Assembly: GCF_000826685.1 (NCBI RefSeq)
Contig: NZ_JROO01000014.1
Location: forward strand, 62,001 to 126,000
DNA from: Streptomonospora alba
GTDB lineage: Bacteria > Actinomycetota > Actinomycetes > Streptosporangiales > Streptosporangiaceae
Length of the DNA: 64,000 bases
Direction: 5' to 3'
Under the pieces are notes generated by a model. It did no database searches. It was not told where the DNA came from and worked only from the letters and a program-made list of their open reading frames with translations. Made by a program: the position numbers and the translations under genes. Of this stretch, positions 50,460 to 59,450 are shown in pieces (positions within the stretch are counted from its first letter, which is position 1; each line of letters begins with the position of its first letter).

Positions 50460-50999
50460 TCACGCCGACCGGCCGGCGACCAGCTCCAGCAGTCGGGTGA
50501 CGGTGTTCCAGTTGCGCACGGTGGCCGGGGCGGGCACGTGGCGCTCCAGCAGCGGGGTGAGCTTGGCGCGGCCCAGGCCGTCGGGGAAGTACATGTAGAG
50601 CTCACGTTCGCCCGGCACCAGCTCCTCGGGAGCGTAGCGGGCCGGGTCGAGACCGGCGAGGCGTTCGCGGTCGACGGGGGCGTTGAGGAAGGCCACCGCG
50701 CACTTGGCCGGGTCGCGCACCGGGAACGGGAGGCCGTCGACGACCCGTCGCAGGTCCGCGGCGCTGCGCACCACCACCGCGACCGTGACGCCCAGTTCGT
50801 CGCGAAGCGCGTCCTCGATCGCGGCGCCGAGCGCGGAGGCGTCGGTTCCCCGGGCGGTGAACGCGGCATTGCCGCTCTGCAGCAGCGTCGCCGTGTCGGT
50901 GCAGCCCAGGCCGCTCAGCAGCGCACGCAGGTCGGCCATGCGGACCTTGTTGCGACCGCCCACGTTGATGCCCCGCAGCAGTGCCGCGTATCCGGTCAT
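50460..50999 (-). CDS. DUF1697 family protein
   Basis: This 179-residue cytoplasmic protein matches DUF1697: YAALLRGINVGGRNKVRMADLRALL at the start, LLQSGNAAFTARG, and MYFPDGLGRAKLTPLLE towards the end. No function is established. ATG 50999 follows GAGGGGAAG; an upstream in-frame codon would add ten non-conserved residues. A copy of an 18-base motif lies about 400 bases upstream, but there is no direct sign that it controls this gene. Confidence 0.9.
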   Translation of the reverse strand: MTGYAALLRGINVGGRNKVRMADLRALLSGLGCTDTATLLQSGNAAFTARGTDASALGAAIEDALRDELGVTVAVVVRSAADLRRVVDGLPFPVRDPAKCAVAFLNAPVDRERLAGLDPARYAPEELVPGERELYMYFPDGLGRAKLTPLLERHVPAPATVRNWNTVTRLLELVAGRSA

Positions 51000-51360
51000 C
51001 GGCTGCTTCCCCTCACGGGTTTCGCGCACCGCCGGCCGGCGGTGCGCGACGGCAGCTTACCGGGCGAAACCGGCGAGAGGAGGCCGCCTCGGTGCGGCCG
51101 TCGGACCAGGTCCGTGCGCCCGTCGAGGCGGCTGTGTGTCCCGGGCGGGCGGCGTGGTGCCGGGGGTCGGCGCATGGCCGGGGGCACTGCGGCCGGGGGC
51201 ACGGGGAGTCCCGCAGGAGTGGGACGGGCGATCGGGGCGCCCGGCACGGCGGTGGCGGCGAGAATGCGGGCAGGGCCCAGGCGCCGGGCCGCGACCGCGG
51301 CGGAGGACGAATCGTAGGCGGTCGCGCCCGTGCGCGGGCGTTTCGGAGACGGCCTCGGGG

Positions 51361-51380
51361 CCGGAGCACGCGCGCTCCGG
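51361..51380 (-). terminator. Hairpin downstream of the enolase-like gene
   Basis: CCGGAGC (51361-51367) pairs with GCTCCGG (51374-51380) around a 6-base loop. It is about 75 bases beyond the stop of the leftward FAD/Fe-S-enolase operon, just past the 18-base motif, and may end that transcript. Confidence 0.4.
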
Positions 51381-51394
51381 AGTGCCGGTATCTG

Positions 51395-51412
51395 TAATCT
51401 ACGTTGTAAAGG
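51395..51412. repeat. 18-base motif copy 1, TAATCTACGTTGTAAAGG
   Basis: Identical over 18 bases and in the same orientation to the copy at 55919-55936; 16 bases recur at 63671-63686. It contains an imperfect dyad TCTAC-GTT-GTAAA. It lies 42 bases after the end of the enolase-like gene. Function unknown; a repressor-binding site is the simplest reading. Confidence 0.75.
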
Positions 51413-51453
51413 CGCTGGTGTGAAACGTCGCCATCCTCTCGCCGCGGCTCCGC

Positions 51454-52563
51454 TCAGGCGACCCGGTAGGGCTCCGCATCCGCCTCCCGCAGTTCCACGC
51501 CGTGGCCGGGCCGCTGCGGATCCAGGGGCAGCGATCCCGATTGCGGTGCGTCGGCGCCGTCGAAGAACCGGCGCTCGATGCGCACGTGGTCGTGGAACCA
51601 CTCGACGTGGCGCAGCCGCGGCGCCGCCGCCGCGACATGCCGGTGCAGGTAGGGGGCGCAGTGAGCGGAGTTGTCCAGGCCGTGGGCCGCCGCCACGGCG
51701 CACACGCGCAAGAACTCCAGCACCCCGCCGCAGCGGGTGACGTCGATCTGCGGGCAGTCCACCGCCCCGGCGGCGCACATGTGCTCGAAGTAGGCCACGG
51801 TGCAGCCGTACTCGCCGGCCGTCACGTCCATCGGGACCCCCTCGCGCACCCGGCGCAGCCCGCTCAGGTCCTCGGAGGAGACCGGCTCCTCCAGCCACCT
51901 CACTCCGGCCGCGTCCAGACCGCGCGCCACCCGCATCGCCTGCTTGGCGGAATAGGCGCCGTTGGCGTCGACGAACAGCTCCGCCTCCGCCCCGACCACA
52001 GCGCGGGCCAGCTCCACGCGCTCCAGGTCGCGCCGCTCGCGCGTGCCCCACGACTCGCCGATCTTGATCTTGACGCGGCCGAAGCCCTCCTCATGCACCC
52101 ACCCCTGCAGCTGGCGCCGCAGCTGCGCATCGTCGTAGGAGGTCAGGCCGCCGCTGCCGTACAGCGGCACCTCATCGCGCATCGCCCCCAGCAGCCGGTA
52201 CAGCGGCAGCCCCAGCAGGCGCGCCTTCAGGTCCCACAGCGCCGTCTCCACGGCCGAGATCGCATAGCCGACCGCGCCGGGCCGTCCGGCGTTGCGTACC
52301 GCCCGCACCATGGCCTCCAGCGCGGCGGACACATCCAGTACGGGGCGGCCCGACACCGCAGGAGCGAGCTGGTCGCGCACGACGGCGGCGCACGCCGGCG
52401 GGCCGTAGGTCCAGCCGATCCCCTCGTCGCCGCCGCCTGCGACCCGCACCACCACGATCGTGGTCGCGTCCCAGGAGAGGGTGCCGTCGGCGGAGTGCCG
52501 GTCGGTGGGCACGGTGTAGGCGGCCGCATGCACCCCCGTGATCTCCGGGTCTGCGTAGCCCAT
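51454..52563 (-). CDS. Enolase-superfamily dehydratase/racemase (mandelate racemase-like)
   Basis: This 369-residue protein has a capping domain and a TIM barrel with the enolase-superfamily residues: the K-x-K base in GRVKIKIGES, metal ligands Asp in DANGAYS, Glu in WLEEPVSSED and Glu in TAGEYGC, and a late NSAHCAPYLH segment that may hold the His base of the mandelate racemase group. It probably dehydrates a sugar acid or epimerises a hydroxyacid. It begins six bases after the stop of the large FAD/Fe-S dehydrogenase, so both act together; the substrate cannot be named from sequence alone. Confidence 0.88.
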   Translation of the reverse strand: MGYADPEITGVHAAAYTVPTDRHSADGTLSWDATTIVVVRVAGGGDEGIGWTYGPPACAAVVRDQLAPAVSGRPVLDVSAALEAMVRAVRNAGRPGAVGYAISAVETALWDLKARLLGLPLYRLLGAMRDEVPLYGSGGLTSYDDAQLRRQLQGWVHEEGFGRVKIKIGESWGTRERRDLERVELARAVVGAEAELFVDANGAYSAKQAMRVARGLDAAGVRWLEEPVSSEDLSGLRRVREGVPMDVTAGEYGCTVAYFEHMCAAGAVDCPQIDVTRCGGVLEFLRVCAVAAAHGLDNSAHCAPYLHRHVAAAAPRLRHVEWFHDHVRIERRFFDGADAPQSGSLPLDPQRPGHGVELREADAEPYRVA

Positions 52564-52569
52564 CGCCTG

Positions 52570-55500
52570 TCACACGCCTCCGCCGGTGCCGCCCGCCCCG
52601 GTGGCGAAGGTGCCCGAGCGGCCCGCCTCCATCGCCTGCTCGCGGATCCGCGCGGTGTCGTAGGCAGGCGCCCGCCTCCGCTCGGTCGTGCGCGCCGCGC
52701 CCTCCTCGGGGTGGCGGCGGGGGCCGCCGCCGCGTTGGGCCATGTCCAGCGCCTGGGCGAGGTGCAGGGCCTCGCGTCCGACGCCGGCGTGCTCGATCTG
52801 CGTCCGGCAGCTGAACCCGTCGGCCAGTACCACCGCCTCGGGGTCGGCGTCGCGCACCGCGGGCAGCAGCCCGTCCTCCGCGCAGGCCATGGAAACGGCG
52901 TAATGGCCGTCCTCGAAACCGAAGTTGCCGGCCAGCCCGCAGCAGCCGGCGTCGAGCACCTGCGCCTGGGCACCGGCCCGCTCCAGCAGGCGCCGGTCGG
53001 CGGAGAAGCCCATGATCGCGTGGTGGTGGCAGTGCGGCTGGGCCAGCGCCGCCCGTTCGATGCGCGGCGGTTCCCAGTCGGGCGCGTGTGAGTCGAGGAA
53101 TTCGGCCAGGGTGAACGTCTGCTCGCGCAGCCGCGCCACATCCTCGTCGTGCGGGAACATCTCGGGGACGTCGGCGCGGAAGACGGCTGTGCAGGAGGGC
53201 TCCAGCCCGACCACGGGCACCCCCGCCCGTACGTTCTCGCGCAGCGCCGCGAACGTGCGGGCGATCACCCGCCGCGCCGTGTCCAGCTGCCCGGTGCTGA
53301 TCCAGGTCAGCCCGCAGCACAGGGTGCGCTGCGGCATCCGTACCTCGAAGCCGGCGCTCTCCAGCACCCGCACCGCCGCCGCACCCACCTCGGGCTGGAA
53401 GTTGTCGGTGAAGGTGTCGGGCCACAGCACGACGGGGCCGCGTGTGCTCGACGCGGTGCGCCCGGCGCGTCGGCTGCGCCTGCGGAAGGCGTCGCGCAGC
53501 CGCACCGGCGCGAACGCGGGGATGGGGCGGTCCTCGGCGATGCCGCCGAGGCGTTTGGCCAGTCGCTGCACGCCGGGCGCGGCGCTGAGCGCGTTGGCCG
53601 GGCCGGGGGCGACCGAGGCCAGCCGCGCCCACAGCGGCAGCCACCCCATCGAGTAATGGGATCCCGGCCGCACGCGCCCGGAGTAGTGGTGGGACAGGAA
53701 CTCCGCCTTGTAGGTGGCCATGTCCACGTTGACCGGGCAGTCGCTCTTGCAGCCCTTGCACGCCAGGCACAGGTCCAAGGCGTCGTCGACCTCGGGGGAG
53801 CGCCATCCGTCGCTGATCACGTCGCCGCGCAGCATGTCGTTGAGGATGCGGGCGCGTCCGCGGGTGGAGTGCGCCTCCTCGCGGGTGACCCGGTAACTGG
53901 GGCACATGACCCCGCCGCTGTCGCTGCGGCAGGAGCCCACCCCTACGCACCGCAGCGTGGCGCGGTGGAAGTCGCCGTCGTCCTCGGGATAGCCGAAGGC
54001 GGTCTGCGGGTGCGCGGGGGAGTAGGAGGCGCCCAGCCGCAGATGCTCGTCGAGGCGCTCGGGCTCCTGCCCGCCGGGACGGATCAGCTTGCCGGGGTTC
54101 ATCCGCTCCTGGGGATCGAAGATCCGCTTCAGCTCGGCGAAGGCCGGCATCAGCTCGCGGCCGAACTGCCGCGGCCACAGCTCGCCGCGCGCCTGCCCGT
54201 CGCCGTGCTCGCCGGAGAAGGACCCGCCGTAGCCGGCGGCCAGGTCGGCGGCACGCTCGACGAAACTCCGGTAGTCGGCGATTCCCCGGGCGGTGGTCAA
54301 CTCGAAGGGGATGCGTGTGTGCAGGCAACCGTGGCCGAAGTGGCCGTAGAACGCCGAGCGCCGCGCGTAGCCGAACTGCTCCATCAGCGCGTGCAGGTCC
54401 CGCAGATAGTCGCCGAAGCGCTCCGGCGGTACCGCCGAGTCCTCCCAGCCGGGCCAGGTGTCCCCCTCGCCCGGCACTCGCGCCGTAGCGCCCAGCCCCG
54501 CCTCGCGCACCGTCCACATCGCCGCCGCGGATTCGGCGTCCTCATAGACCTCCACCAACGGTGCGTCGTCGCCGTCGGAAAGAGCCCACTCGAACTCCCG
54601 CGCCCGCTGGAGCGACTCCTCGCCGGTCTCGCCGCCGAACTGCACCATCAGCCAGCCGGCGCCCTCCGGCAGCTTGCTCAGCGCCTGGCGGTTGCGCTTC
54701 TCGCGCTCCTGGAAACCGACGAGTTTGTCGTCGAGCCCTTCCAGCGCCATCGGCTCGAACTCCAGGATGCGCGGCACCGCGTCGGCCGCGGCGAAGACGT
54801 CGTGGAACGCGCACATCACCAGGGTGCGCGCCGGCGGCTCGGGGCACAGCCGCAATCGGGCGCGCAGCACCGTGGCCAGGGTGCCCTCGGAGCCGACGAG
54901 GGCACGCGCGGGGTCGAAGCCGTTCTCGGGCAGCAGTGCGTCCAGGCTGTAGCCCGTTACCCGGCGGGGGATGTCGGGGAAGCGGCGCCGCACCGTCTGC
55001 TCGTAGCGCTGGACCAGCTCGCGCAGCTCCCCGTAGATCTCGGCGCGCCGGCCGCCCTCGGCCCGGATGCGCGCGTACTCCTCGTCGTCGGTGGGGCCCA
55101 CCCACATCCGGCAGCCGTCGTAGGTGAGGATCTCCAGGCTCACGACGTTGTCGGAGGTCTTTCCGTACGCCTGGGCGGTGGAGCCGCAGGAGTCGTTGCC
55201 GATCATGCCGCCGAGTGTGCAGCGGTCGTGCGTGGAGGGCTGCGGTCCGAAGATCACCCCGCCTGCCTCGCGCGTACGCGCGTTGAGCTCGTCGAGCACG
55301 ATCCCGGGTTCGACGGTGGCCGTGCGCTGCTCCAGGTCGATCTCCAGCACCCGGTTGCAGTGTTTGGACCAGTCGATGACCACCGCCGTGTTGCAGCACT
55401 GCCCGGCCAGGCTGGTGCCGCCGCCGCGGGAGAGCAGCGGCGCGCCGTGTTCGCGGCAGACGGCCACCGCCTCCGCGCCCGCCTCCACGGTGCGCGGGAT

Positions 55501-55686
55501 GACCGCCCCGATGGGGATCCGGCGGTAGTTGGAGGCGTCGGTGGCGTAGATCGACCGAGTGCCGTCGTCGAAGCGGACCTCGCCGTCGACCCGGTCGAGA
55601 AGGTCCCTGCGCAGGGCTTCGACGTCGACGGACTCGGCGGCGTCCGAATCGGAGGTTCGGGTCGTCTGGGTGTCGTGCGCGGTCAC
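52570..55686 (-). CDS. FAD-linked oxidase fused to Fe-S CCG-domain protein (YdiJ-like)
   Basis: This 1038-residue protein is a fusion. An N-terminal FAD_binding_4 domain has RGGGTSLAGQCCN, PGIVLDELNA and LGGMIGNDSCGS. A GlcD-type C-terminal cap follows (GHFGHGCLHTRIPFE, SGEHGDGQARGELW). Then come a ferredoxin-type 4Fe-4S region (CLACKGCKSDCPVNVD, about residue 640) and two CCG cysteine-rich domains (LCCGLTW, GCCGLAGNFGFE). E. coli YdiJ, a D-2-hydroxyglutarate dehydrogenase, has the same size and layout. It should oxidise a D-2-hydroxyacid and pass electrons to the membrane. The enolase-like gene follows; the 18-base motif lies 233 bases upstream. Confidence 0.93.
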   Translation of the reverse strand: MTAHDTQTTRTSDSDAAESVDVEALRRDLLDRVDGEVRFDDGTRSIYATDASNYRRIPIGAVIPRTVEAGAEAVAVCREHGAPLLSRGGGTSLAGQCCNTAVVIDWSKHCNRVLEIDLEQRTATVEPGIVLDELNARTREAGGVIFGPQPSTHDRCTLGGMIGNDSCGSTAQAYGKTSDNVVSLEILTYDGCRMWVGPTDDEEYARIRAEGGRRAEIYGELRELVQRYEQTVRRRFPDIPRRVTGYSLDALLPENGFDPARALVGSEGTLATVLRARLRLCPEPPARTLVMCAFHDVFAAADAVPRILEFEPMALEGLDDKLVGFQEREKRNRQALSKLPEGAGWLMVQFGGETGEESLQRAREFEWALSDGDDAPLVEVYEDAESAAAMWTVREAGLGATARVPGEGDTWPGWEDSAVPPERFGDYLRDLHALMEQFGYARRSAFYGHFGHGCLHTRIPFELTTARGIADYRSFVERAADLAAGYGGSFSGEHGDGQARGELWPRQFGRELMPAFAELKRIFDPQERMNPGKLIRPGGQEPERLDEHLRLGASYSPAHPQTAFGYPEDDGDFHRATLRCVGVGSCRSDSGGVMCPSYRVTREEAHSTRGRARILNDMLRGDVISDGWRSPEVDDALDLCLACKGCKSDCPVNVDMATYKAEFLSHHYSGRVRPGSHYSMGWLPLWARLASVAPGPANALSAAPGVQRLAKRLGGIAEDRPIPAFAPVRLRDAFRRRSRRAGRTASSTRGPVVLWPDTFTDNFQPEVGAAAVRVLESAGFEVRMPQRTLCCGLTWISTGQLDTARRVIARTFAALRENVRAGVPVVGLEPSCTAVFRADVPEMFPHDEDVARLREQTFTLAEFLDSHAPDWEPPRIERAALAQPHCHHHAIMGFSADRRLLERAGAQAQVLDAGCCGLAGNFGFEDGHYAVSMACAEDGLLPAVRDADPEAVVLADGFSCRTQIEHAGVGREALHLAQALDMAQRGGGPRRHPEEGAARTTERRRAPAYDTARIREQAMEAGRSGTFATGAGGTGGGV

Positions 55687-56176
55687 CGGGTCCCCTTTCC
55701 GCAGAGCCGCCGCGGGCGGGCACCGCGGCGGCTACGGGCGGCGGCCCGGACTCCTGCGGGCGCGCCGCCGGACATGCTCGGACGACGGAAGCCGGCGCGG
55801 CACTGCCCGGGGCGGCGAGCCGACCGGCACGGCGCGGTCGCAGACTCCCACGAACGCGGCTGACCGCACCGCATCGCGGCAAACCCGCCGATGGGGAGAG
55901 CGGTAAGGCGGGATAATTTAATCTACGTTGTAAAGGTAGCCGTTCGAGTCACTCTCAACCGCAGCCAGACGCCCTTACAACGGCGTCGGCGCCGCGGGGG
56001 AGGAAGGACCCGCGGCGATCGGAGCGGGCGTCGTGCGAAAGGGGCGCAGACCGTTGCCGCAGAGTCTTGTCATAGGGGGTCGCTAGCGTAAGGATTGTCG
56101 ATATCACCAGCGCAGACACCGCGCGGCGCCCGGGCGCAAGCGGTGGTCGCGTCTCGGTCTCACAGAGGAGACTCCC
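55687..56176. promoter_or_regulatory. Divergent regulatory region of the FAD/Fe-S operon and sigma gene
   Basis: These 490 bases hold the promoters of the leftward dehydrogenase operon and the rightward ECF sigma gene. An AT-rich patch (GGGATAATTTAATC, about 55910-55923) abuts the 18-base motif. A related half-site, CCCTTACAAC at 55972-55981, is oriented oppositely 36 bases away. No coding frame is convincing. Confidence 0.55.
55919..55936. repeat. 18-base motif copy 2, TAATCTACGTTGTAAAGG
   Basis: This exact 18-base match to the copy at 51395 lies in the promoter region of the FAD/Fe-S dehydrogenase operon. On the operon's strand it reads CCTTTACAACGTAGATTA and could overlap a -10 element TAGATT. 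With the CCCTTACAAC half-site at 55972 it could form a looping operator pair. Confidence 0.75.
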
Positions 56177-57205
56177 ATGAGCGATCTCGCCGCCAGACCT
56201 CAGGAATCCGCCTCCGCGGACGCCGCCGCGACGGGCGACATCGAGCAGCGGCTGGAGGCCTACCGCCCCGAACTCACGGGGTACTGCTATCGGATGCTGG
56301 GTTCGGCCTTCGAGGCCGAGGACGCCGTCCAGGAGGCCATGGTGCGTGCGTGGCGCAGCATCGACCGCTTCGAGGGGCGCTCCTCGCTGCGGTCGTGGCT
56401 GTACCGCATCGCCACCAACACCTGCCTGGACGCCCTCAACGGCCGTTCGCGGCGCGCCCGGCCCGTGGACATGGGTCCGGCCCAGGGCACCGACGCCGTG
56501 CTTGGGCCCGCCTACGCCGACAGCGCCTGGGTCGAGCCCTTCCCCGACGCCCGGGCCCTGCCCGCTCTCGACGACCCCGCCGAGCAGGCCGCGTTGCGCG
56601 ACACCGTGCGGCTGGCCTTCGTCGCCGCTCTGCAGCACCTCGCCCCTCGCCAGCGGGCGGTGCTGATCCTGCGCGAGGTGCTGGCCTGGCACGCCCAGGA
56701 GGTCGCCGACCTGCTCGACACCACCGTCGCCTCGGTCAACAGCGCCCTGCAGCGCGCCCGCGCCACCATGGCCGCGGCGGGCGACACCCGGGCCACCGAC
56801 CCGCTGCGGCCCGACGACAGCGTCCAGCGCGACCTGCTGGACCGCTATGTCGAGGCATTCGAGAACTACGACATGGAGGCGCTCGCCTCGCTGCTCCGCG
56901 AGGACGCCGCGATGTCCATGCCGCCCTACGCGCTGTGGCTCCAGGGGACCGAGGCGATCGCCGCCTGGATGACCGGCCCCGGCCACGGATGCCGCGGATC
57001 CAAGCTGGTGCCCGTCGTCGCCAACGGCACCGCCGCCTTCGGCCAGTACCGCCCCAGCGGTCCCGGCGGTGCTTTCGAGCCCTGGTCCCTGCAGGTCATC
57101 GAGACCGTGGGCGACAGCATCGTCGGCGTCACCAACTACCTCGACACCGAGCGGATGTTCCCGCTGTTCGGGCTGCCTACCGACCCGGGGCCGCGGAGCG
57201 CCTGA
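56177..57205 (+). CDS. ECF sigma factor with SnoaL-like C-terminal domain (SigG-like)
   Basis: This 342-residue sigma factor has region 2 at about 25-95 ([27 protein letters not shown] in parts; [17 protein letters not shown]) and region 4 at about 145-190 ([18 protein letters not shown], then [19 protein letters not shown]). A SnoaL-like domain at about 215-330 starts at [18 protein letters not shown]. This layout is shared with mycobacterial SigG and the SigJ/ECF41 type, where the C-terminal domain modulates activity. No anti-sigma gene is nearby. A DoxX gene follows on the same strand by 107 bases and is a candidate target. Confidence 0.9.
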   Translation: MSDLAARPQESASADAAATGDIEQRLEAYRPELTGYCYRMLGSAFEAEDAVQEAMVRAWRSIDRFEGRSSLRSWLYRIATNTCLDALNGRSRRARPVDMGPAQGTDAVLGPAYADSAWVEPFPDARALPALDDPAEQAALRDTVRLAFVAALQHLAPRQRAVLILREVLAWHAQEVADLLDTTVASVNSALQRARATMAAAGDTRATDPLRPDDSVQRDLLDRYVEAFENYDMEALASLLREDAAMSMPPYALWLQGTEAIAAWMTGPGHGCRGSKLVPVVANGTAAFGQYRPSGPGGAFEPWSLQVIETVGDSIVGVTNYLDTERMFPLFGLPTDPGPRSA

Positions 57206-57312
57206 GGACCGCGGCCGGCGCCGGGCGGCACGGCCGGACTGCGGCAGGCGATGAATCGGGCGGGCCGGGCCGGTCTACCCCGGTAGTGCCGCACACAGTC
57301 AGGAGACCGCAC

Positions 57313-57759
57313 ATGTCCGAGCCCGTCAGCACCTCCGCAGGCGCCCGGCCCGCCACCGGATCCGCCCGTCCGCGCCGCGCCGTCCACATCGCGCTGTGGG
57401 TCCTGCAGGTCCTCACCGGCCTGTTCTTCGTCGTCGCCAGCGCCCTGCCCAAACTCACCGCCTCCCCCCATGCCGTCGAGATCTTCGAACGCATGGGGGC
57501 GGGCCCGGGGCTGATGTACACCATCGGTGTCCTCGAACTCGCCGGAGGGATCGCGCTGATGGTGCCGATTCTGGCCGGGCTGGCCGGGGTGTGCTTCGTG
57601 GGACTGATGATCGGCGCCTTCGTCGTCCAGGCCGCCTTCCTCGGCGGCGAGAACCTGGCCACCCCGGTGATCCTCGGCGCCATCGCCGCAGCGATCGCCT
57701 GGGGGAGGCGCCGCAGTCTGGGCGACCTCGCTCGGCTGGCGCGGGTGCGGCGCGGCTGA
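57313..57759 (+). CDS. DoxX family membrane protein
   Basis: This 148-residue membrane protein has four hydrophobic helices matching DoxX: ALWVLQVLTGLFFVVASALPKL, MYTIGVLELAGGIALMVPIL, GVCFVGLMIGAFVVQAAFL and a final VILGAIAAAIAW. DoxX proteins take part in redox or thiol stress systems in mycobacteria. ATG 57313 follows AGGAGA. It is 107 bases from the sigma gene and may be co-transcribed or be its target. Confidence 0.87.
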   Translation: MSEPVSTSAGARPATGSARPRRAVHIALWVLQVLTGLFFVVASALPKLTASPHAVEIFERMGAGPGLMYTIGVLELAGGIALMVPILAGLAGVCFVGLMIGAFVVQAAFLGGENLATPVILGAIAAAIAWGRRRSLGDLARLARVRRG

Positions 57760-58078
57760 ACCGCCCGCCCGTCGGCCGGACCGGTGCCGGAACGGCTGTG
57801 CGCAGGGGAGACGCACAGGCGGGCGCTGCCGGCCGGGCCGATCACGTCGGCCCGGCCGGCGCCGCCTCCTGCGTGACACACGACACACCGCACACAGCCA
57901 TGACCGGTGCTACTATGGATGCAGGGTTGCAGCAGTCTTGATTTCGCATGATCCACGTACGATCGCCCAGCGGAGTTTTTGACCGGCGGGCATTTTTCAT
58001 TCCAGAGAAAGGTTCGCGGCACCCGCAGACACCGCAGAGTGCGGGTCTGAATCGATCTCGGGAATGGAGAGATCAGTC
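57760..58078 (+). promoter_or_regulatory. Long 5' leader and promoter region of the cold-shock gene
   Basis: This 319-base region precedes the cold-shock gene without a coding frame. It contains AT-rich islands (GGAGTTTTTGACC, GGCATTTTTCATTCC) that look like promoter and leader elements, and GAATGGAGAG before the start. Long structured leaders control cold-shock mRNAs in other bacteria; a thermosensor here is only a suggestion. Confidence 0.45.
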
Positions 58079-58282
58079 ATGGCACAGGGAACTGTGAAGT
58101 GGTTCAACAGCGAAAAGGGCTTCGGCTTCATCCAGCAGGACGCTGGCGGCCCGGACGTGTTCGTCCACTACAGCAACATCGCGGGCTCCGGCTTCCGCAA
58201 CCTTGAGGAGAACCAGCGCGTCGAGTTCGACGTCACGCAGAGCCCCAAGGGTCCGCAGGCCGAGAACGTCCAGGGCGTCTAA
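58079..58282 (+). CDS. cspA: Cold-shock protein (CspA family)
   Basis: This 67-residue single OB-fold RNA/DNA-binding protein is a typical actinobacterial Csp[18 protein letters not shown] (RNP1), DVFVHYSNI (RNP2) and [11 protein letters not shown] at the C-terminus. It acts as an RNA chaperone during cold shock or growth. ATG 58079 is set by the conserved MAQGTVKWF start, although the frame opens five codons earlier. It is followed by a classic Rho-independent terminator. Confidence 0.96.
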   Translation: MAQGTVKWFNSEKGFGFIQQDAGGPDVFVHYSNIAGSGFRNLEENQRVEFDVTQSPKGPQAENVQGV

Positions 58283-58308
58283 GACCCCTGGTCGCATAGC
58301 ACGCGGGC

Positions 58309-58340
58309 GGGGCCCACCGGATCACCGGTGGGCCCCGTTT
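58309..58340 (+). terminator. Rho-independent terminator of the cold-shock gene
   Basis: GGGGCCCACCGG (58309-58320) pairs perfectly with CCGGTGGGCCCC (58325-58336) around the loop ATCA, followed by GTTTTCTG. It is the clearest intrinsic terminator in the window. Confidence 0.93.
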
Positions 58341-58437
58341 TCTGTATGCGCGCCTCCTGCCCCCCACGGCCGGCTCCGCCGGGCGACGTGGCGCGGCGCA
58401 CCGCCGCGATGGGGTCGTATTGGTTAGCATGCCCGAT

Positions 58438-58986
58438 ATGACCTCGCCCCTTGAGCTGCACACCGAGCGGTTGACCATCCGGGACTGGACGCCCGACGAC
58501 GCCGAGGCCGCCCTGCGGATCTACGGCGCCGAGGAAGTCGCGCGCTGGCTGACGCCGGAGATGCGCACCGTCCGCGACGTCGAGGCGATGCGCGCGGTGC
58601 TGCACGCCTGGGTTGAGGCCCAGCCCAACTTCGCGCCGCCCGCCGGGCGCTGGGCGGTCGTGGACCGGCGCGACGGCGACCTGATCGGCGGGCTGTCGCT
58701 GCGCCTGCTGCCTCCTTTCGAGGAGGATTTCGAGCTGAACTGGCAGCTCCGTCCCGACGCCTGGGGCAACGGATACGCCACCGAGGCGAGCAGCGCCATC
58801 GTCGGCTGGGCCTTCGAGGAGGGCATCGAGGAGCTGTTCGCGGTGGCCCGGCCCAGGAACACCCGCGCCATCGCCACCGCGCGCCGCCTGGGGATGGAAT
58901 GGGTCGGTGAGACCGAGAAGTACTACAACCTGCGCCTGCAGGTCTTTCGGATGCGCCCTTCCGACACCGCCGTGCAGACGCGCTGA
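58438..58986 (+). CDS. GNAT-family N-acetyltransferase
   Basis: This 182-residue protein of the RimJ/RimL-like GNAT group (Acetyltransf_3) has LHTERLTIRDWTPDDAEAAL at the start, the ELNWQLRPDAWGNGYATEA acetyl-CoA loop, and ARPRNTRAIATARRLGMEWVGE. It acetylates an unknown amine, protein or antibiotic. No ribosome site precedes either ATG 58429 or ATG 58438; the transcript may be leaderless, and I use 58438. The next gene starts 41 bases after its stop. Confidence 0.87.
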   Translation: MTSPLELHTERLTIRDWTPDDAEAALRIYGAEEVARWLTPEMRTVRDVEAMRAVLHAWVEAQPNFAPPAGRWAVVDRRDGDLIGGLSLRLLPPFEEDFELNWQLRPDAWGNGYATEASSAIVGWAFEEGIEELFAVARPRNTRAIATARRLGMEWVGETEKYYNLRLQVFRMRPSDTAVQTR

Positions 58987-59027
58987 GGCGCACCACACCG
59001 GCGGGACCCCCGCACGAAGGAGGCCCC

Positions 59028-59438
59028 GTGCCCGCCCCCGAACACGACCTGGGCCGCATGCTCGCCGGCCTGGAGCCCCGGCTGCGGCCCGGCACCTACG
59101 TCTTCGCCCGCACCGACGCGGTGCCCGAGGGCCTGAGGCCGGCGGTCACGGTCGCCGAGGACGAGGGCCTGACCGTGGTCTGCACCCGCGAACAGGCTGA
59201 GGCCGCCGGGTTGGAGTCCGGCTTCACCGCCGCCTGGATCACACTGCGGGTGCACTCGGCGCTGGAGGCGGTGGGGCTCACCGCGGCGGTGTCGGCCGCC
59301 CTGGCCGAGGCGGGCCTGGCGTGCAACGTCGTCGCCGGGTACCACCACGACCACCTGTTCGTCTCCGCCGGGGAGGGGGAGCGGGCCGTGGCGCTGCTGC
59401 GCCGGCTCTCCGCAGACGCCGGTGCGGCCGCCGACTGA
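59028..59438 (+). CDS. ACT-domain-like protein
   Basis: This 136-residue protein resembles the stand-alone ACT-like family (ACT_7 type): LRPGTYVFARTDAVPEG, then EGLTVVCTREQAEAAGL, FTAAWITLRVHSALEAVGLTAAVSAALAEAG and CNVVAGYHHDHLFV. ACT-like folds bind amino acids; the function here is unknown. GTG 59028 follows AAGGAGG. It is on the same strand as the acetyltransferase and converges with the SWIM gene, 12 bases from its stop. Confidence 0.8.
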   Translation: MPAPEHDLGRMLAGLEPRLRPGTYVFARTDAVPEGLRPAVTVAEDEGLTVVCTREQAEAAGLESGFTAAWITLRVHSALEAVGLTAAVSAALAEAGLACNVVAGYHHDHLFVSAGEGERAVALLRRLSADAGAAAD

Positions 59439-59450
59439 GGCGCCGACCGC

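Larger units (their letters stand above)
51000..51453. other. Intergenic region, one repeat copy and a hairpin
   Basis: These 454 bases separate the DUF1697 start from the end of the enolase-like gene, both on the minus strand. The only structures seen are the 18-base motif at 51395-51412 and a small hairpin at 51361-51380. No credible coding frame was found. Confidence 0.5.

Noticed and set aside
51395-55936. Motif copies as attachment sites of an integrated element
   Set aside because: No integrase, excisionase or tRNA gene is near, and the enclosed genes are ordinary metabolic genes with normal composition; kept only as an alternative reading.
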